A DNA stretch of 64,000 nt from Sagittula salina (GTDB taxonomy: Bacteria > Pseudomonadota > Alphaproteobacteria > Rhodobacterales > Rhodobacteraceae), in assembly GCF_017813235.1 (NCBI RefSeq), contig NZ_JAGISH010000005.1:1-64000 (forward strand), in the 5' to 3' direction. The translations under genes were made by a program, and so were the position numbers. Positions 24,715 to 33,164 of this stretch are shown one piece after another (position 1 is the stretch's first letter; every line of letters begins with the position of its first letter). The notes under the pieces were generated by a model, which saw only the letters and a program-made list of their open reading frames with translations, had not been told where the DNA came from and searched no databases.

Positions 24715-25770
24715 TCAAATCCCCAGCATCCGGTTGATCTGTGCGCGGTCCACCGCCCCGCCCGCGAAGTCGTCGAAGGTCTTGTCGGTCACCTCGATGA
24801 TATGGCTCTGGATGAATGGCGCGCCCTCCGCCGCGCCCTGCTCCGGCGACTTCAGGCAGCACTCCCACTCCAGCACCGCCCAGCTCTCGTAGCCGTATTG
24901 CGCAAGCTTCGAGAAGATCGCCCCGAAATCCACCTGCCCGTCGCCGAGGCTGCGGAAGCGCCCGGCTCGGTCCACCCACTTCTGGAAGCCGGAATAGACC
25001 CCCTGCCGCCCGTCCGGGTTGAACTCCGCGTCCTTCACGTGGAAGGCGCTGATGCGGTCGTGGTAGAGGTCGATGAAGGCCAGGTAGTCGAGCTGCTGCA
25101 GCACGAAATGCGAGGGATCGTAGTTGATCCGCGCCGCCTCGTGGCCCTTCACCGCGTCGAGGAACATCTCCCAGGTGGCGCCGTCGTGCAGGTCCTCGCC
25201 GGGGTGCAGCTCGAAACCGATGTCCTGCCCGTTCTCCGCGTAGTGGTCGAAGATCGGCAGCCAGCGGCGGGCCAGTTCGGCGAATGCTTCCTCCACCAGC
25301 CCCTCGGGTCGCTGCGGCCAGGGGTAGAGGTAGGGCCAGGCCAGTGCGCCGGAAAAGCTGACCGTGTGCCTGAGCCCCAGCCGGCGCGACGCCACGGCCG
25401 CCTCCTTCACCTGTTCGACCGCCCACTGCTGGCGCGCCTTCGGGTTGCCGCGCAGGGCTTCGGGGGCGAAGGCGTCGAAGGCCTCGTCGTAGGCCGGGTT
25501 CACCGCCACCAGCTGGCCCTGCAGGTGGGTCGACAGCTCGGTGATCTCCACCCCGGCCTCGGCGCAGGCGCCCTTCACCTCGTCGCAGTAATCCTGGCTC
25601 TCGGCGGCGCGGTCGAGGTCGAAGAGCCGCGCATCGAAGGTGGGGATCTGCACACCCCTGTAGCCCAGCCCCGCGGCCCAGCCGGCGAGACCCGAGAGCG
25701 TGTTGAACGGCGCCTCGTCCCCCGCGAACTGCGCGAGGAAGAGGGCGGGACCTTTGATCAGACCGGGCAT
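24715..25770 (-). CDS. Sugar phosphate isomerase/epimerase family protein (copy 1)
   Basis: The 351-aa AP-endonuclease-2-type TIM barrel has metal ligands Glu187 ('GFELHPGED'), Asp218 ('NYDPSHFVL'), His244 ('SAFHVKDAEF') and Glu301 ('VLEWECC'). Proteins of this fold paired with Gfo/Idh/MocA enzymes act as keto-sugar isomerases, epimerases or glycoside lyases. The start (MPGLIKGPAL) overlaps the end of the beta-propeller gene by 13 bp. It is longer than the second copy (29361-30110) and belongs to a different subgroup. Confidence 0.88.
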   Translation of the reverse strand: MPGLIKGPALFLAQFAGDEAPFNTLSGLAGWAAGLGYRGVQIPTFDARLFDLDRAAESQDYCDEVKGACAEAGVEITELSTHLQGQLVAVNPAYDEAFDAFAPEALRGNPKARQQWAVEQVKEAAVASRRLGLRHTVSFSGALAWPYLYPWPQRPEGLVEEAFAELARRWLPIFDHYAENGQDIGFELHPGEDLHDGATWEMFLDAVKGHEAARINYDPSHFVLQQLDYLAFIDLYHDRISAFHVKDAEFNPDGRQGVYSGFQKWVDRAGRFRSLGDGQVDFGAIFSKLAQYGYESWAVLEWECCLKSPEQGAAEGAPFIQSHIIEVTDKTFDDFAGGAVDRAQINRMLGI

Positions 25771-26597
25771 GGGGACTCCTGGGGTTCGGTGTATCGGACA
25801 TAGGCGAAGGCGCTGCCATCGGGCGCCCAGCAGGGCACGTTGATCGTGCCCTGCCCGCCGTAGAGATTCACGAGCGTCTCTGGAGCGCCGCCCCCGGCGG
25901 GCATCAGGCGCAGCTCGACGTGACGGCCGAAGGGATGCCCTTCCGTACCCTCCGGATAGCTGAGGTAAAGGACGTGGCGCCCGCAGGGCGAGGGATGCGG
26001 GAACCACTCGACGCGCTCGCCACGTGTCATCTGCTGCAGGTCGGACCCGTCGGGCCGCACCCGCCAGAGGTCGGAGGCCGGGCCACCGCGCTCCGAGTTG
26101 AACCAGATCCACTGACCGTCGGGCGTGTAGTCCGGTCCGTCGTAGTGGTGGGCCGAGGTGACCACGCGCGTCTCCTCGCCGCCCGCGACCGGGCAGGTGC
26201 AGATGGCGAACTGCCCGTCCCGCACTGCCGTGTAGGCCAGCCGCGCGCCATCGGGCGACCAGCCATGGAACCAGCTGGGCACGCCCTGCGTCACCCGCCG
26301 CGGCGTGCCGCCGTCCGCGGGCAGGACGTAGATGCAGGACTTCCCCGTCTCCGTCTTGTCCGAGATCGCCAACCACGCGCCATCCGGCGACAGCCCATGG
26401 TCATTGTTCAGCAGGTCGCAGTCGCCGGTGTCGATCACGGACAGCCCGTCCTCCGCCAGCCGGTGGAGCAGACCCTCCCCGTTGACGATCAGCGCACCGT
26501 CGCGGGCCCAGTTGGGCGCCTCCAGCAGCGCCTCAGAGCGCAAGACCACGCGGCTCTGCCGCGTGGCCATGTCGAAGGTCTCGATGGTGCAGAGCAT
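25758..26597 (-). CDS. TolB-like beta-propeller protein
   Basis: The 279-aa protein is built of repeated propeller blades with the WSPDG-type motif ('HGLSPDGAWLAISD', 'HGWSPDGARLAYT', 'DYTPDGQWIWFNS', 'PSPCGRHVLYLSYP', 'CWAPDGSAFAYVRY'). There is no signal peptide, so it is probably cytoplasmic, unlike true TolB. 'SAHHYDGPDYTPDG' recalls the His pair of oligogalacturonate-lyase-type propellers, but that link is tentative. It overlaps the GH43 stop by one base (TGATG) and the next gene by 13 bp, so it is an integral operon member and could be an enzyme on the sugar substrate. Confidence 0.7.
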   Translation of the reverse strand: MLCTIETFDMATRQSRVVLRSEALLEAPNWARDGALIVNGEGLLHRLAEDGLSVIDTGDCDLLNNDHGLSPDGAWLAISDKTETGKSCIYVLPADGGTPRRVTQGVPSWFHGWSPDGARLAYTAVRDGQFAICTCPVAGGEETRVVTSAHHYDGPDYTPDGQWIWFNSERGGPASDLWRVRPDGSDLQQMTRGERVEWFPHPSPCGRHVLYLSYPEGTEGHPFGRHVELRLMPAGGGAPETLVNLYGGQGTINVPCWAPDGSAFAYVRYTEPQESPCPV

Positions 26598-28219
26598 CAC
26601 GCCTCCTCCCGCCCACCCGCCGGCACGTAGTCGAAGCGCGTGAAGTCCGCCGTCATTCCCATACCGGAGGTGTCGAAGGCCAGCATCCCGACGAAGGCGC
26701 CGGTGAAGGAGCCATGCTCCCCCCGCCCGCCCTCGTCGGAGATGACGGAGGCATCGAGTTCCGGCCCGAGCGGCTGCCAACCGTCGCCGGTATCGTAGAG
26801 GAACTGCTGCCGCGCGTGGTCGACCGCCACTGCCAGCGCCACCGGTCCCTCCGGGATCGGCACCGGATCGCAGGGAAACTGCATCCGCCCGTCGGGGTAA
26901 TCGCCAGGGCACGAAAGGATCGTCAGGCAACGTACGCCCGGACCGGTGCCGTCGTCCATCGTCGTGACGCAGGCAAGGTGGAACTTGTGCCGGTTGTAAT
27001 AGGTCGCCAGCCCCGCCGCCTGCTGGTAGGTCTCGGGCGCGAAGCGCTCCACCACCGTCTCTGCCCGGTAGGCCAGGTGCTCCTGCCGCCGCGCGACCAG
27101 CGCCTGTTCGTACCAGCTCCCGATGCTTTCCCGACCGGTCAGCCGCAGCGCCTGCCCCGTCAGCTTGAAGAGCCGCTCCGGGTAGGGCGTGCGCAACCAC
27201 TGGAATTCCTCCGGCAGCACCTCGTCGTCGAACACCCGCCGCAGCGCGCGCGGCGCCTGCGGCTCCGCCTCCACCGGCGCGGGCACATCGACGCTGGGCA
27301 CCGGCCCGCCCTCGACGTACAGCCAGTCGTCGCGCCAAACGCATTTCTGGATCGCCGTTTCCCGCCCCAGCGGCGACTTGCGCTCCGCCAGCCCTTTCAG
27401 CGGGCGCGAACAGAGGTGCGTGTGATAGGTCAGCCCCTCCGGCGTCTCGACGATCTGGCCGTGGCCAGCGCGTTGCAGCTCCGCCTCCGGGGCGTCCTTG
27501 GATGTTATCATGTGCACGTCGGGGTGCATCTCGTAGGGGCCGCGGATGTCGCGCGACCGCAGCATGGTCACCGCGTGGCGATAGCCCGTGCCGCCCTCCG
27601 CGACGGTCAGGTAGTACCAGCCGCCGCGTTTATACAGGTGCGGCCCCTCCGTCAGCCCGAGGGCCGAACCCTTTGTCAGCAGCGTCACCGGCCCGAACAG
27701 GCCGTGCTCCGGCGTCCATTCCTGCAAATAGATGCCGTCGAAGGCCGGGTGCTTCGGCGCGCCGCCGACCGATCCGGAGAGGTGCTTCCACTGCAGGTTC
27801 AGCACGTAGCGCCGCCCGTCATCGTCGTGGAACAGCGAGGGGTCGAACCCCTTCGAGTTGATGAAGATTGGATCGGACCACGGCCCCTCGACCGAAGGTG
27901 CCGTGACCACGTAGTTGTGGGTGTCCTTGAAATTGCCGTCGAGCCGCTTCACGTCGGTGTAGACCAGCCAGAACAGCCCGTCGGCATGGCTGAGGCAGGG
28001 CGCCCAGACGCCGCCCGAATCCGGGTTGCCGCGCATGTCGAGCTGGCTCGCCCGGTTCAGCGGGCGGCAGGCGAGGCTCCAGTTCACCAGGTCGCGCGAC
28101 CGGTGGATCTGGACGCCCGGAAACCACTCGAAGGTCGAGGTGGCGATGAAGTACTCCTCCCCCACCCGGCAGATCGACGGGTCGGGGTTGAAGCCGGGCA
28201 GGATCGGGTTTCGGATCAT
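26597..28219 (-). CDS. Glycoside hydrolase family 43 protein (beta-xylosidase type)
   Basis: The 540-aa enzyme has the five-bladed GH43 catalytic domain with Asp13 as base ('PGFNPDPSICR'), Asp126 ('GFDPSLFHDDDG') and Glu191 as acid ('LGLTEGPHLYK'). A C-terminal beta-sandwich domain (about 340-535) follows, as in XynB3-type beta-xylosidases/arabinofuranosidases. No signal peptide, so it acts inside the cell on imported oligosaccharides. It is in the middle of the sugar operon, with 7 bp to the upstream dehydrogenase gene. It suggests a xylose- or arabinose-containing glycoside as substrate. Confidence 0.93.
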   Translation of the reverse strand: MIRNPILPGFNPDPSICRVGEEYFIATSTFEWFPGVQIHRSRDLVNWSLACRPLNRASQLDMRGNPDSGGVWAPCLSHADGLFWLVYTDVKRLDGNFKDTHNYVVTAPSVEGPWSDPIFINSKGFDPSLFHDDDGRRYVLNLQWKHLSGSVGGAPKHPAFDGIYLQEWTPEHGLFGPVTLLTKGSALGLTEGPHLYKRGGWYYLTVAEGGTGYRHAVTMLRSRDIRGPYEMHPDVHMITSKDAPEAELQRAGHGQIVETPEGLTYHTHLCSRPLKGLAERKSPLGRETAIQKCVWRDDWLYVEGGPVPSVDVPAPVEAEPQAPRALRRVFDDEVLPEEFQWLRTPYPERLFKLTGQALRLTGRESIGSWYEQALVARRQEHLAYRAETVVERFAPETYQQAAGLATYYNRHKFHLACVTTMDDGTGPGVRCLTILSCPGDYPDGRMQFPCDPVPIPEGPVALAVAVDHARQQFLYDTGDGWQPLGPELDASVISDEGGRGEHGSFTGAFVGMLAFDTSGMGMTADFTRFDYVPAGGREEA

Positions 28220-28226
28220 CGCGCCC

Positions 28227-29357
28227 TCACGCCATCAGCGCGCGGGCGGCGTCGGGCCCCAGCGCCTCGGGCCGCTCGCAGGTGGTCGTCATCTCGATGA
28301 AGGCCCCCATCTCGCCCGACCGCAGGATCGCCGTCATCACGTCCACCACGTGCAGCGCGAACTCCAGCGAGCAGCGGTGCCCGCGCCCGTCGAGGATCGC
28401 CTGCGCCATGTCGGCCAGACCGGCGCAGCGGTAGTTGGCCTGCGGCACGCCGCGCCCGTCCACCGCGTTGGTGACGCCCAGCGGATGGTCCATGCCCGGC
28501 GCGTTGACGAAGCCCTGCTTCGCCGTCATCCGCACCTCGCCGCCAAAGAAATTCGGGTCCGGCACGTGCAGCGTCCCCGCCTGGCCGTAAAGCTCCATGC
28601 TGGAATGGCCGTGCTGCCAGACGTCCCAGGAGGAGATGAAGGTCACCTGCGCGCCGGAGTGGAACTGCAGAACGGCGTGGATCGTGGTGGGCGTCTCCAC
28701 CTTGATCCGCTCGCCCGCGCGCGGCTGGCTGGTGATGGTGCGGTAGTCGGACCCCATCGAGGTCATGGCGCAGACGCGCTTCACCGGGCCGAGCAACTGC
28801 ACGAGGTTCGAGACGTAGTAGGGCCCGAGGTCCAGCACTGGCCCGCCCCCCGCCTGGAAGAAGAAATCGGGGTTGGGGTGCCACATCTCCATGCCCGGCG
28901 ACATCACGAAGCAGGTGCCGGAGGTGATCTTTCCCACCGCGCCATCGTCGACCAGTTGCCGCGCCAGCTGGTGCGACGCGCCGAGGAAAGTGTCGGGCGC
29001 CGAACCCACGCGCAGGCTCTTCTGGCTGGCCAGCGCGCGCAGCGCCTCGCCCTCCTCCAGCGTCAGGACAAAGGGTTTCTCGGAATAGACGTGCTTGCCG
29101 GCCTCCAGTACCCGCTTCGAGACCTCGAAATGCGCCGCCGGGATGGTCAGGTTCACCACGAGGGCCACGTCGTCGGCCGCCAGCAGCTCCTCCACTGTCA
29201 GCGCGCGCAAGCCGTATTCCTCCGCCCGCGCCCTGGCGGCCTCGGCGTTCATGTCGGCGCAGGCACGCATCTCGATACCGTTGAACAGCGGTGCAAGGCG
29301 CATGTAGGCAGTGGAGATATTGCCGCAACCGATGACGCCGATACCCAGTTTCTGCAT
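28227..29357 (-). CDS. Gfo/Idh/MocA-family oxidoreductase (copy 2)
   Basis: The 376-aa enzyme begins with a Rossmann motif ('LGIGVIGCGNISTAYMRL'), has EKP at the nicotinamide site ('VYSEKPFVLTLEEG') and 'GGGPVLDLGPYYVSNLVQLLG' (landmark DLGPYY), placing it in the subgroup with Tyr-Tyr instead of the usual downstream His. It is immediately followed (7 bp) by GH43 and preceded by a TIM-barrel isomerase gene. It is probably the first oxidation step on an imported glycoside, which is inferred from gene order. Confidence 0.9.
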   Translation of the reverse strand: MQKLGIGVIGCGNISTAYMRLAPLFNGIEMRACADMNAEAARARAEEYGLRALTVEELLAADDVALVVNLTIPAAHFEVSKRVLEAGKHVYSEKPFVLTLEEGEALRALASQKSLRVGSAPDTFLGASHQLARQLVDDGAVGKITSGTCFVMSPGMEMWHPNPDFFFQAGGGPVLDLGPYYVSNLVQLLGPVKRVCAMTSMGSDYRTITSQPRAGERIKVETPTTIHAVLQFHSGAQVTFISSWDVWQHGHSSMELYGQAGTLHVPDPNFFGGEVRMTAKQGFVNAPGMDHPLGVTNAVDGRGVPQANYRCAGLADMAQAILDGRGHRCSLEFALHVVDVMTAILRSGEMGAFIEMTTTCERPEALGPDAARALMA

Positions 29358-29360
29358 GGC

Positions 29361-30110
29361 TCAGTACCCCTTGAAGGCCGCGATGGAGCGTTCCGCGAAA
29401 CGCTTCGCATCCGAAGGCTTGTCGTGTTCCATCACGAAGAGATCCACGCCCGCGCCACGCAGAGCCGCCATCAGCCCCTTCCAGTCCAGTATGCCTTGAC
29501 CCACGTCGGCCCAGCCGTCCTCGTCGGCGCAGTCCCCTTCGGGGGCGATGTCCTTCACGTGGGCGGTGGTCAGCCGGTCCTTGTAGCGCGCGATGTAGTC
29601 CAGCGGGTCGGCCCCGCCGCGCACGACCCAGGCCACGTCCATTTCCCAGTCGATCGACGGCGCGTGCTCAAGAAGCAGATCCATGGCGATGCGGCCATCG
29701 GGCAGCGGCATGAACTCCCAATGATGGTTGTGCCAGCCAAAGGCGAAACCGGCGTCGTTCACCTTTTTGCAGGCCGTTTCCAGCCGCTCCGCCAGTGCGA
29801 TCCAGTTCGCCGCATCGGTGCCATTGCGCCACAGATCCTCCGGCGCCGGGCAGAACATCCGTTGCATCCCCAGAGCCTTCGCCACCTTCAGCGATCTTTC
29901 AAGATCCCCCTCGAAGGCCCCCAGCGGAAAGAAATGCCCCGAGGGCATCGTCAGCCCATGCGCGTCCAGCAGCGCGCGGAAGGCACCCGCGTCTCCGTAG
30001 ACCCCGCCGAAGCCTTCGACCTGCGTATACCCCAGATCCGCGATGTCCTTGACCACATCCTCCCACGGGGTCGCTTCCCGTGCGGAATAAACCTGAAATG
30101 AAACGTCCAT
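29361..30110 (-). CDS. Sugar phosphate isomerase/epimerase family protein (copy 2)
   Basis: The 249-aa TIM barrel has 'GWHNHHWEF', 'WEMDVAWVV', 'TAHVKDIAP' and 'FVMEHDKPSD', the metal and substrate residues of the IolE/Hyi-type AP-endonuclease family. It is three bases upstream of the second dehydrogenase, a pairing seen in ThuAB-like and inositol-type catabolism. A 59-bp gap separates it from the ABC ATPase gene upstream. The specific reaction is unknown. Confidence 0.9.
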   Translation of the reverse strand: MDVSFQVYSAREATPWEDVVKDIADLGYTQVEGFGGVYGDAGAFRALLDAHGLTMPSGHFFPLGAFEGDLERSLKVAKALGMQRMFCPAPEDLWRNGTDAANWIALAERLETACKKVNDAGFAFGWHNHHWEFMPLPDGRIAMDLLLEHAPSIDWEMDVAWVVRGGADPLDYIARYKDRLTTAHVKDIAPEGDCADEDGWADVGQGILDWKGLMAALRGAGVDLFVMEHDKPSDAKRFAERSIAAFKGY

Positions 30111-30169
30111 GTCCTGCCCTCTCGAAGGACCGCCCGCGCGGCCCCGTTTCCCTTTAGTCCCAAACCGGC

Positions 30170-31285
30170 CTACAGCCGCGCTTCGCTATCCTTGTCAAAT
30201 AGATGCACCCGCTCCGGAGAAAATCCGACGGGCATGGTCTGGCCTGCACGGACCTCGGTTTCGCCGTCTATCTTCACCCAGAGCGACAGCCCCTCGACCG
30301 TGACCCGCGCCAGCGTCTCCGACCCCAGCGGGTCGACCAGATCAATGCGCGCCTGGCGCTGGATGGGCTTGTGGGCGGCTATATCGAAGGGCGCCACATG
30401 CTCCGGCCGGATGCCCAGCCATGCAGGCCCGTCTTGAGGGCGGTCGAAAGCGTAACCCGCCATGTCCAGTGACCCCAGCGCGCAGTGGAAGGTACCGCCC
30501 TCAAGCCGCCCTTCAACGAAGTTCATCGCGGGCGAGCCGATGAAGCCTGCCACGTATTTCGACCGGGGGTTGTGGTAGATCTCATGCGGGGCGCCCAACT
30601 GCATGATCTTGCCGCCGCGCATGATGGCAATGCGATCGGCCAGGGTCATCGCCTCCACCTGGTCGTGGGTTACGTAGATCATCGTGTTGCCGAGCGCCTG
30701 ATGCAGTTGCTTCAACTCCACCCGCAGGTCGGCGCGCAGCTTGGCGTCAAGGTTCGACAGCGGTTCGTCGAAAAGGTAGACCTCTGCGTCGCGCACCAGC
30801 GCCCGACCGATTGCCACACGCTGCCGCTGTCCGCCCGACAGCGCCGCAGGCTTTCGCTTCAGCAGCGGTTCGATCTGGAGGATACCGGCGGCGCGCTTTA
30901 CCCGTTCGGCGATCTCCGCCTTCGGCATCCGCTTGTTCTTCAGACCGAAGGACAGGTTCCCCTCCACCGTCATCTGCGGATACAGGGCGTAGCTCTGGAA
31001 GACCATGCCGATGCCGCGTTCCGACGGTTCCGCCCAGGTGACATTCTGCCCGCCGATGTGGATCTGTCCGCCCGTCAGCTCCAGCAGCCCCGCAATGCAG
31101 TTCAGCAGTGTGGACTTGCCGCAGCCCGAAGACCCCAGCAGCACGAGGAACTCTCCCCGGCTCACTTCGAGGTTGAGGTTCTGCAACACCTTCACCGCGC
31201 CGAAACTGAGGTCGAGGCTGCGGATCGAGACGGAGGGATCGGAGACCGAGGGCTCCAAGGGGGTCATCGCGTTCATCTGGGTCAT
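30170..31285 (-). CDS. Sugar ABC transporter ATP-binding protein (UgpC/MsmK type)
   Basis: The 371-aa ATPase has Walker A (GSSGCGKST, 51-59), a Q-loop, signature LSGGQ (149-153), Walker B (LFDEP, 171-175) and the C-terminal TOBE domains of the MalK/UgpC family ('WLGIRPEHVAPFD'). It energises the two permeases encoded just upstream, overlapping the second by four bases. Such ATPases usually serve carbohydrate importers and may be shared by several. Confidence 0.94.
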   Translation of the reverse strand: MTQMNAMTPLEPSVSDPSVSIRSLDLSFGAVKVLQNLNLEVSRGEFLVLLGSSGCGKSTLLNCIAGLLELTGGQIHIGGQNVTWAEPSERGIGMVFQSYALYPQMTVEGNLSFGLKNKRMPKAEIAERVKRAAGILQIEPLLKRKPAALSGGQRQRVAIGRALVRDAEVYLFDEPLSNLDAKLRADLRVELKQLHQALGNTMIYVTHDQVEAMTLADRIAIMRGGKIMQLGAPHEIYHNPRSKYVAGFIGSPAMNFVEGRLEGGTFHCALGSLDMAGYAFDRPQDGPAWLGIRPEHVAPFDIAAHKPIQRQARIDLVDPLGSETLARVTVEGLSLWVKIDGETEVRAGQTMPVGFSPERVHLFDKDSEARL

Positions 31286-32208
31286 CCCTTGACGGCGCCG
31301 GCGGCCACGCCGCGCACAAACAGCTTGCCGGAGGCGAAATAGATCACCAGCGGCACCAGCCCGGTCAGCAGCGTGGCGGCCATGTTGACGTTGTATTCCT
31401 TCACCCCTTGGGTGGAGTTGACGATGTTGTTGAGCTGCACGGTCATCGGCCAGCTGTCGGGCTTCGTGTAGACCGTGCCGAAGAGGAAGTCGTTCCAGAT
31501 GCCGGTGACCTGCAGGATCATCGCCACCACGAAGATCGGCAGCGACATGGGCAGCATGATCTGGAAGTAGATCCGCCAGAAACCCGCGCCGTCCACCCGT
31601 GCCGCCTTGAACAGTTCTTCCGGCAGCGACGAGAAGTAGTTGCGAAACAGCAGTGTCAGGATCGGCATGCCAAAGATCGTATGCACGATGACCAGTCCCG
31701 TGAGCGATCCGTATAGCCCGATCTCGCGCAGGAGGATCACCAGCGGGTAGAGCATCACCTGGTAGGGAATGAAGGCGCCGAAGATCAGGATGGTGAAGAA
31801 GGTGTTCGCTCCCTTGAAGCGCCAGTTCGCCAGCGCGTAGCCGTTGACCGATGCGATGGCGATGGAGACCACCACCGAAGGCACCGTGATCCGCACGGAG
31901 TTCCAGAAGCCGCGCGAGAGGCCGTCGCAGTTGAGGCCGGTGCAGGCCTCGGCCCAGGCCTTCACCCAGGGGTCGAAGGTGATCTCCAGCGGCGGAGCGA
32001 AGATGTTGCCGACGCGGATCTCGGGCATGCCCTTCAGCGAGGTCACGATCATCACGTAGAGTGGCAGCAGGTAGTAGAGCGACACCACGATCAGCGTGCC
32101 GTAGAGCATGATGTTGCCCCGCGTCAGCGCCTTTCGCGGCTTGCGGCCTGTCGGGCCCTGCAGCATCGGCTCCACCTTGGCGGGGGCGGTTGTGTAGACG
32201 TCAGCCAC
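31282..32208 (-). CDS. Sugar ABC transporter permease (MalG type)
   Basis: The 308-aa protein has six membrane helices and the EAA loop ('EELFKAARVDGAGFWRIYFQIMLPMSLPI', landmark EELFKAARVDGA). A periplasmic loop between helices 1 and 2 contains a Cys pair ('EACTGLNCDG'), seen in glucose/mannose-type systems. It overlaps the upstream permease gene by eight bases and the ATPase gene by four. Confidence 0.93.
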   Translation of the reverse strand: MADVYTTAPAKVEPMLQGPTGRKPRKALTRGNIMLYGTLIVVSLYYLLPLYVMIVTSLKGMPEIRVGNIFAPPLEITFDPWVKAWAEACTGLNCDGLSRGFWNSVRITVPSVVVSIAIASVNGYALANWRFKGANTFFTILIFGAFIPYQVMLYPLVILLREIGLYGSLTGLVIVHTIFGMPILTLLFRNYFSSLPEELFKAARVDGAGFWRIYFQIMLPMSLPIFVVAMILQVTGIWNDFLFGTVYTKPDSWPMTVQLNNIVNSTQGVKEYNVNMAATLLTGLVPLVIYFASGKLFVRGVAAGAVKG

Positions 32209-33091
32209 GGCGCTTTCCTCCGAATTCCATCATGGCCCATGGGATCACGACGATCATCACCGCGAGCAGCATCATCGTGGATGCCGCGAAGGCTTGCCCG
32301 AGGTTCTGCGCGCGGAACATGTAATCGTAGACGTATTTGGCGGGCATCTCGGTCGCCAGCCCGGGGCCGCCGGAGGTCTGCGCCACCACGAGATCGTAGA
32401 CCTTGATGATGCCGGAGGTCACCAGCACCAGCGCGGTGATGAAGACCGGGCGCATCATGGGTATGATGATCATCACGTAGATCTTCCAGGCGGGGATGCC
32501 GTCGATGCGGGCGGCCTTCCAGATTTCCTGGTCGATGCCGCGCAGCCCGGCGAGCATCAAGACCATCACCAGCCCCGACCCCTGCCAGAGCGCCGCCAGC
32601 ATGACGCCGAAGATGGCCCAGTCGGCGGTATAGAGCGGGTCGAAGGTGAAGCTTTCCCAGCCCGCGCTCCGCACGATGTGCTGGATGCCGAAATCGGGAT
32701 TCAGGATCCATTGCCAGATCAGGCCCGTCACGATGAAGGACAGCGCGAAGGGATAGAGCATGATGGTGCGGAAGGTGTTCTCGAAGCGGATCTTCTGGTC
32801 CATCAGGCAGGCCAGCACGAAGCCCAGAACGAAGGACAGCACCAGCATGCCCGCGCCGTAGACAGCGAGGTTCTCGATGGAGACCATCCATCGTTTTGTC
32901 GACCAGAGACGTTCGTACTGGTCTAGGCCGACGAGGTCCCACTTGGGCAGGAGCTTCGACTTGGTGAATGAATAGGCGACCGTCCAGGCGGTTCCGCCAA
33001 GGAAGACCACCAGCGCGGTGAGCGCCATGGGGATGGCGGCGATCTTCGCCGACATGTTGCGGAATAGCCGGGACGGGCGCTCCGAAGACAT
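32201..33091 (-). CDS. Sugar ABC transporter permease (MalF type)
   Basis: This protein of about 296 residues has six membrane helices and an EAA-type loop ('DQEIWKAARIDGIPAWKIYV'). The ATG at 33091 (MSSERPSRLF) is preferred to an in-frame ATG 51 bp upstream because the family usually has a short basic N-terminus. It forms the channel with the MalG-type partner whose gene overlaps its end. The binding-protein gene lies 73 bp upstream. Confidence 0.92.
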   Translation of the reverse strand: MSSERPSRLFRNMSAKIAAIPMALTALVVFLGGTAWTVAYSFTKSKLLPKWDLVGLDQYERLWSTKRWMVSIENLAVYGAGMLVLSFVLGFVLACLMDQKIRFENTFRTIMLYPFALSFIVTGLIWQWILNPDFGIQHIVRSAGWESFTFDPLYTADWAIFGVMLAALWQGSGLVMVLMLAGLRGIDQEIWKAARIDGIPAWKIYVMIIIPMMRPVFITALVLVTSGIIKVYDLVVAQTSGGPGLATEMPAKYVYDYMFRAQNLGQAFAASTMMLLAVMIVVIPWAMMEFGGKRRG

Positions 33092-33164
33092 GGGTGGCCT
33101 CGTGCGTGAATACGGTGTCATGGGGGAAACGGGCCGCCCCACTCCGGGAGCGGCCCTGCGGGCG

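Noticed and set aside
26714-28300. 528-aa forward frame antisense to GH43
   Set aside because: GH43 catalytic residues are intact on the reverse strand. The forward frame is an Arg/Leu-rich shadow.
28026-30101. 691-aa forward frame antisense to the dehydrogenase and isomerase genes
   Set aside because: The reverse-strand genes have clear folds and tight operon spacing. The forward product has no recognisable domain.
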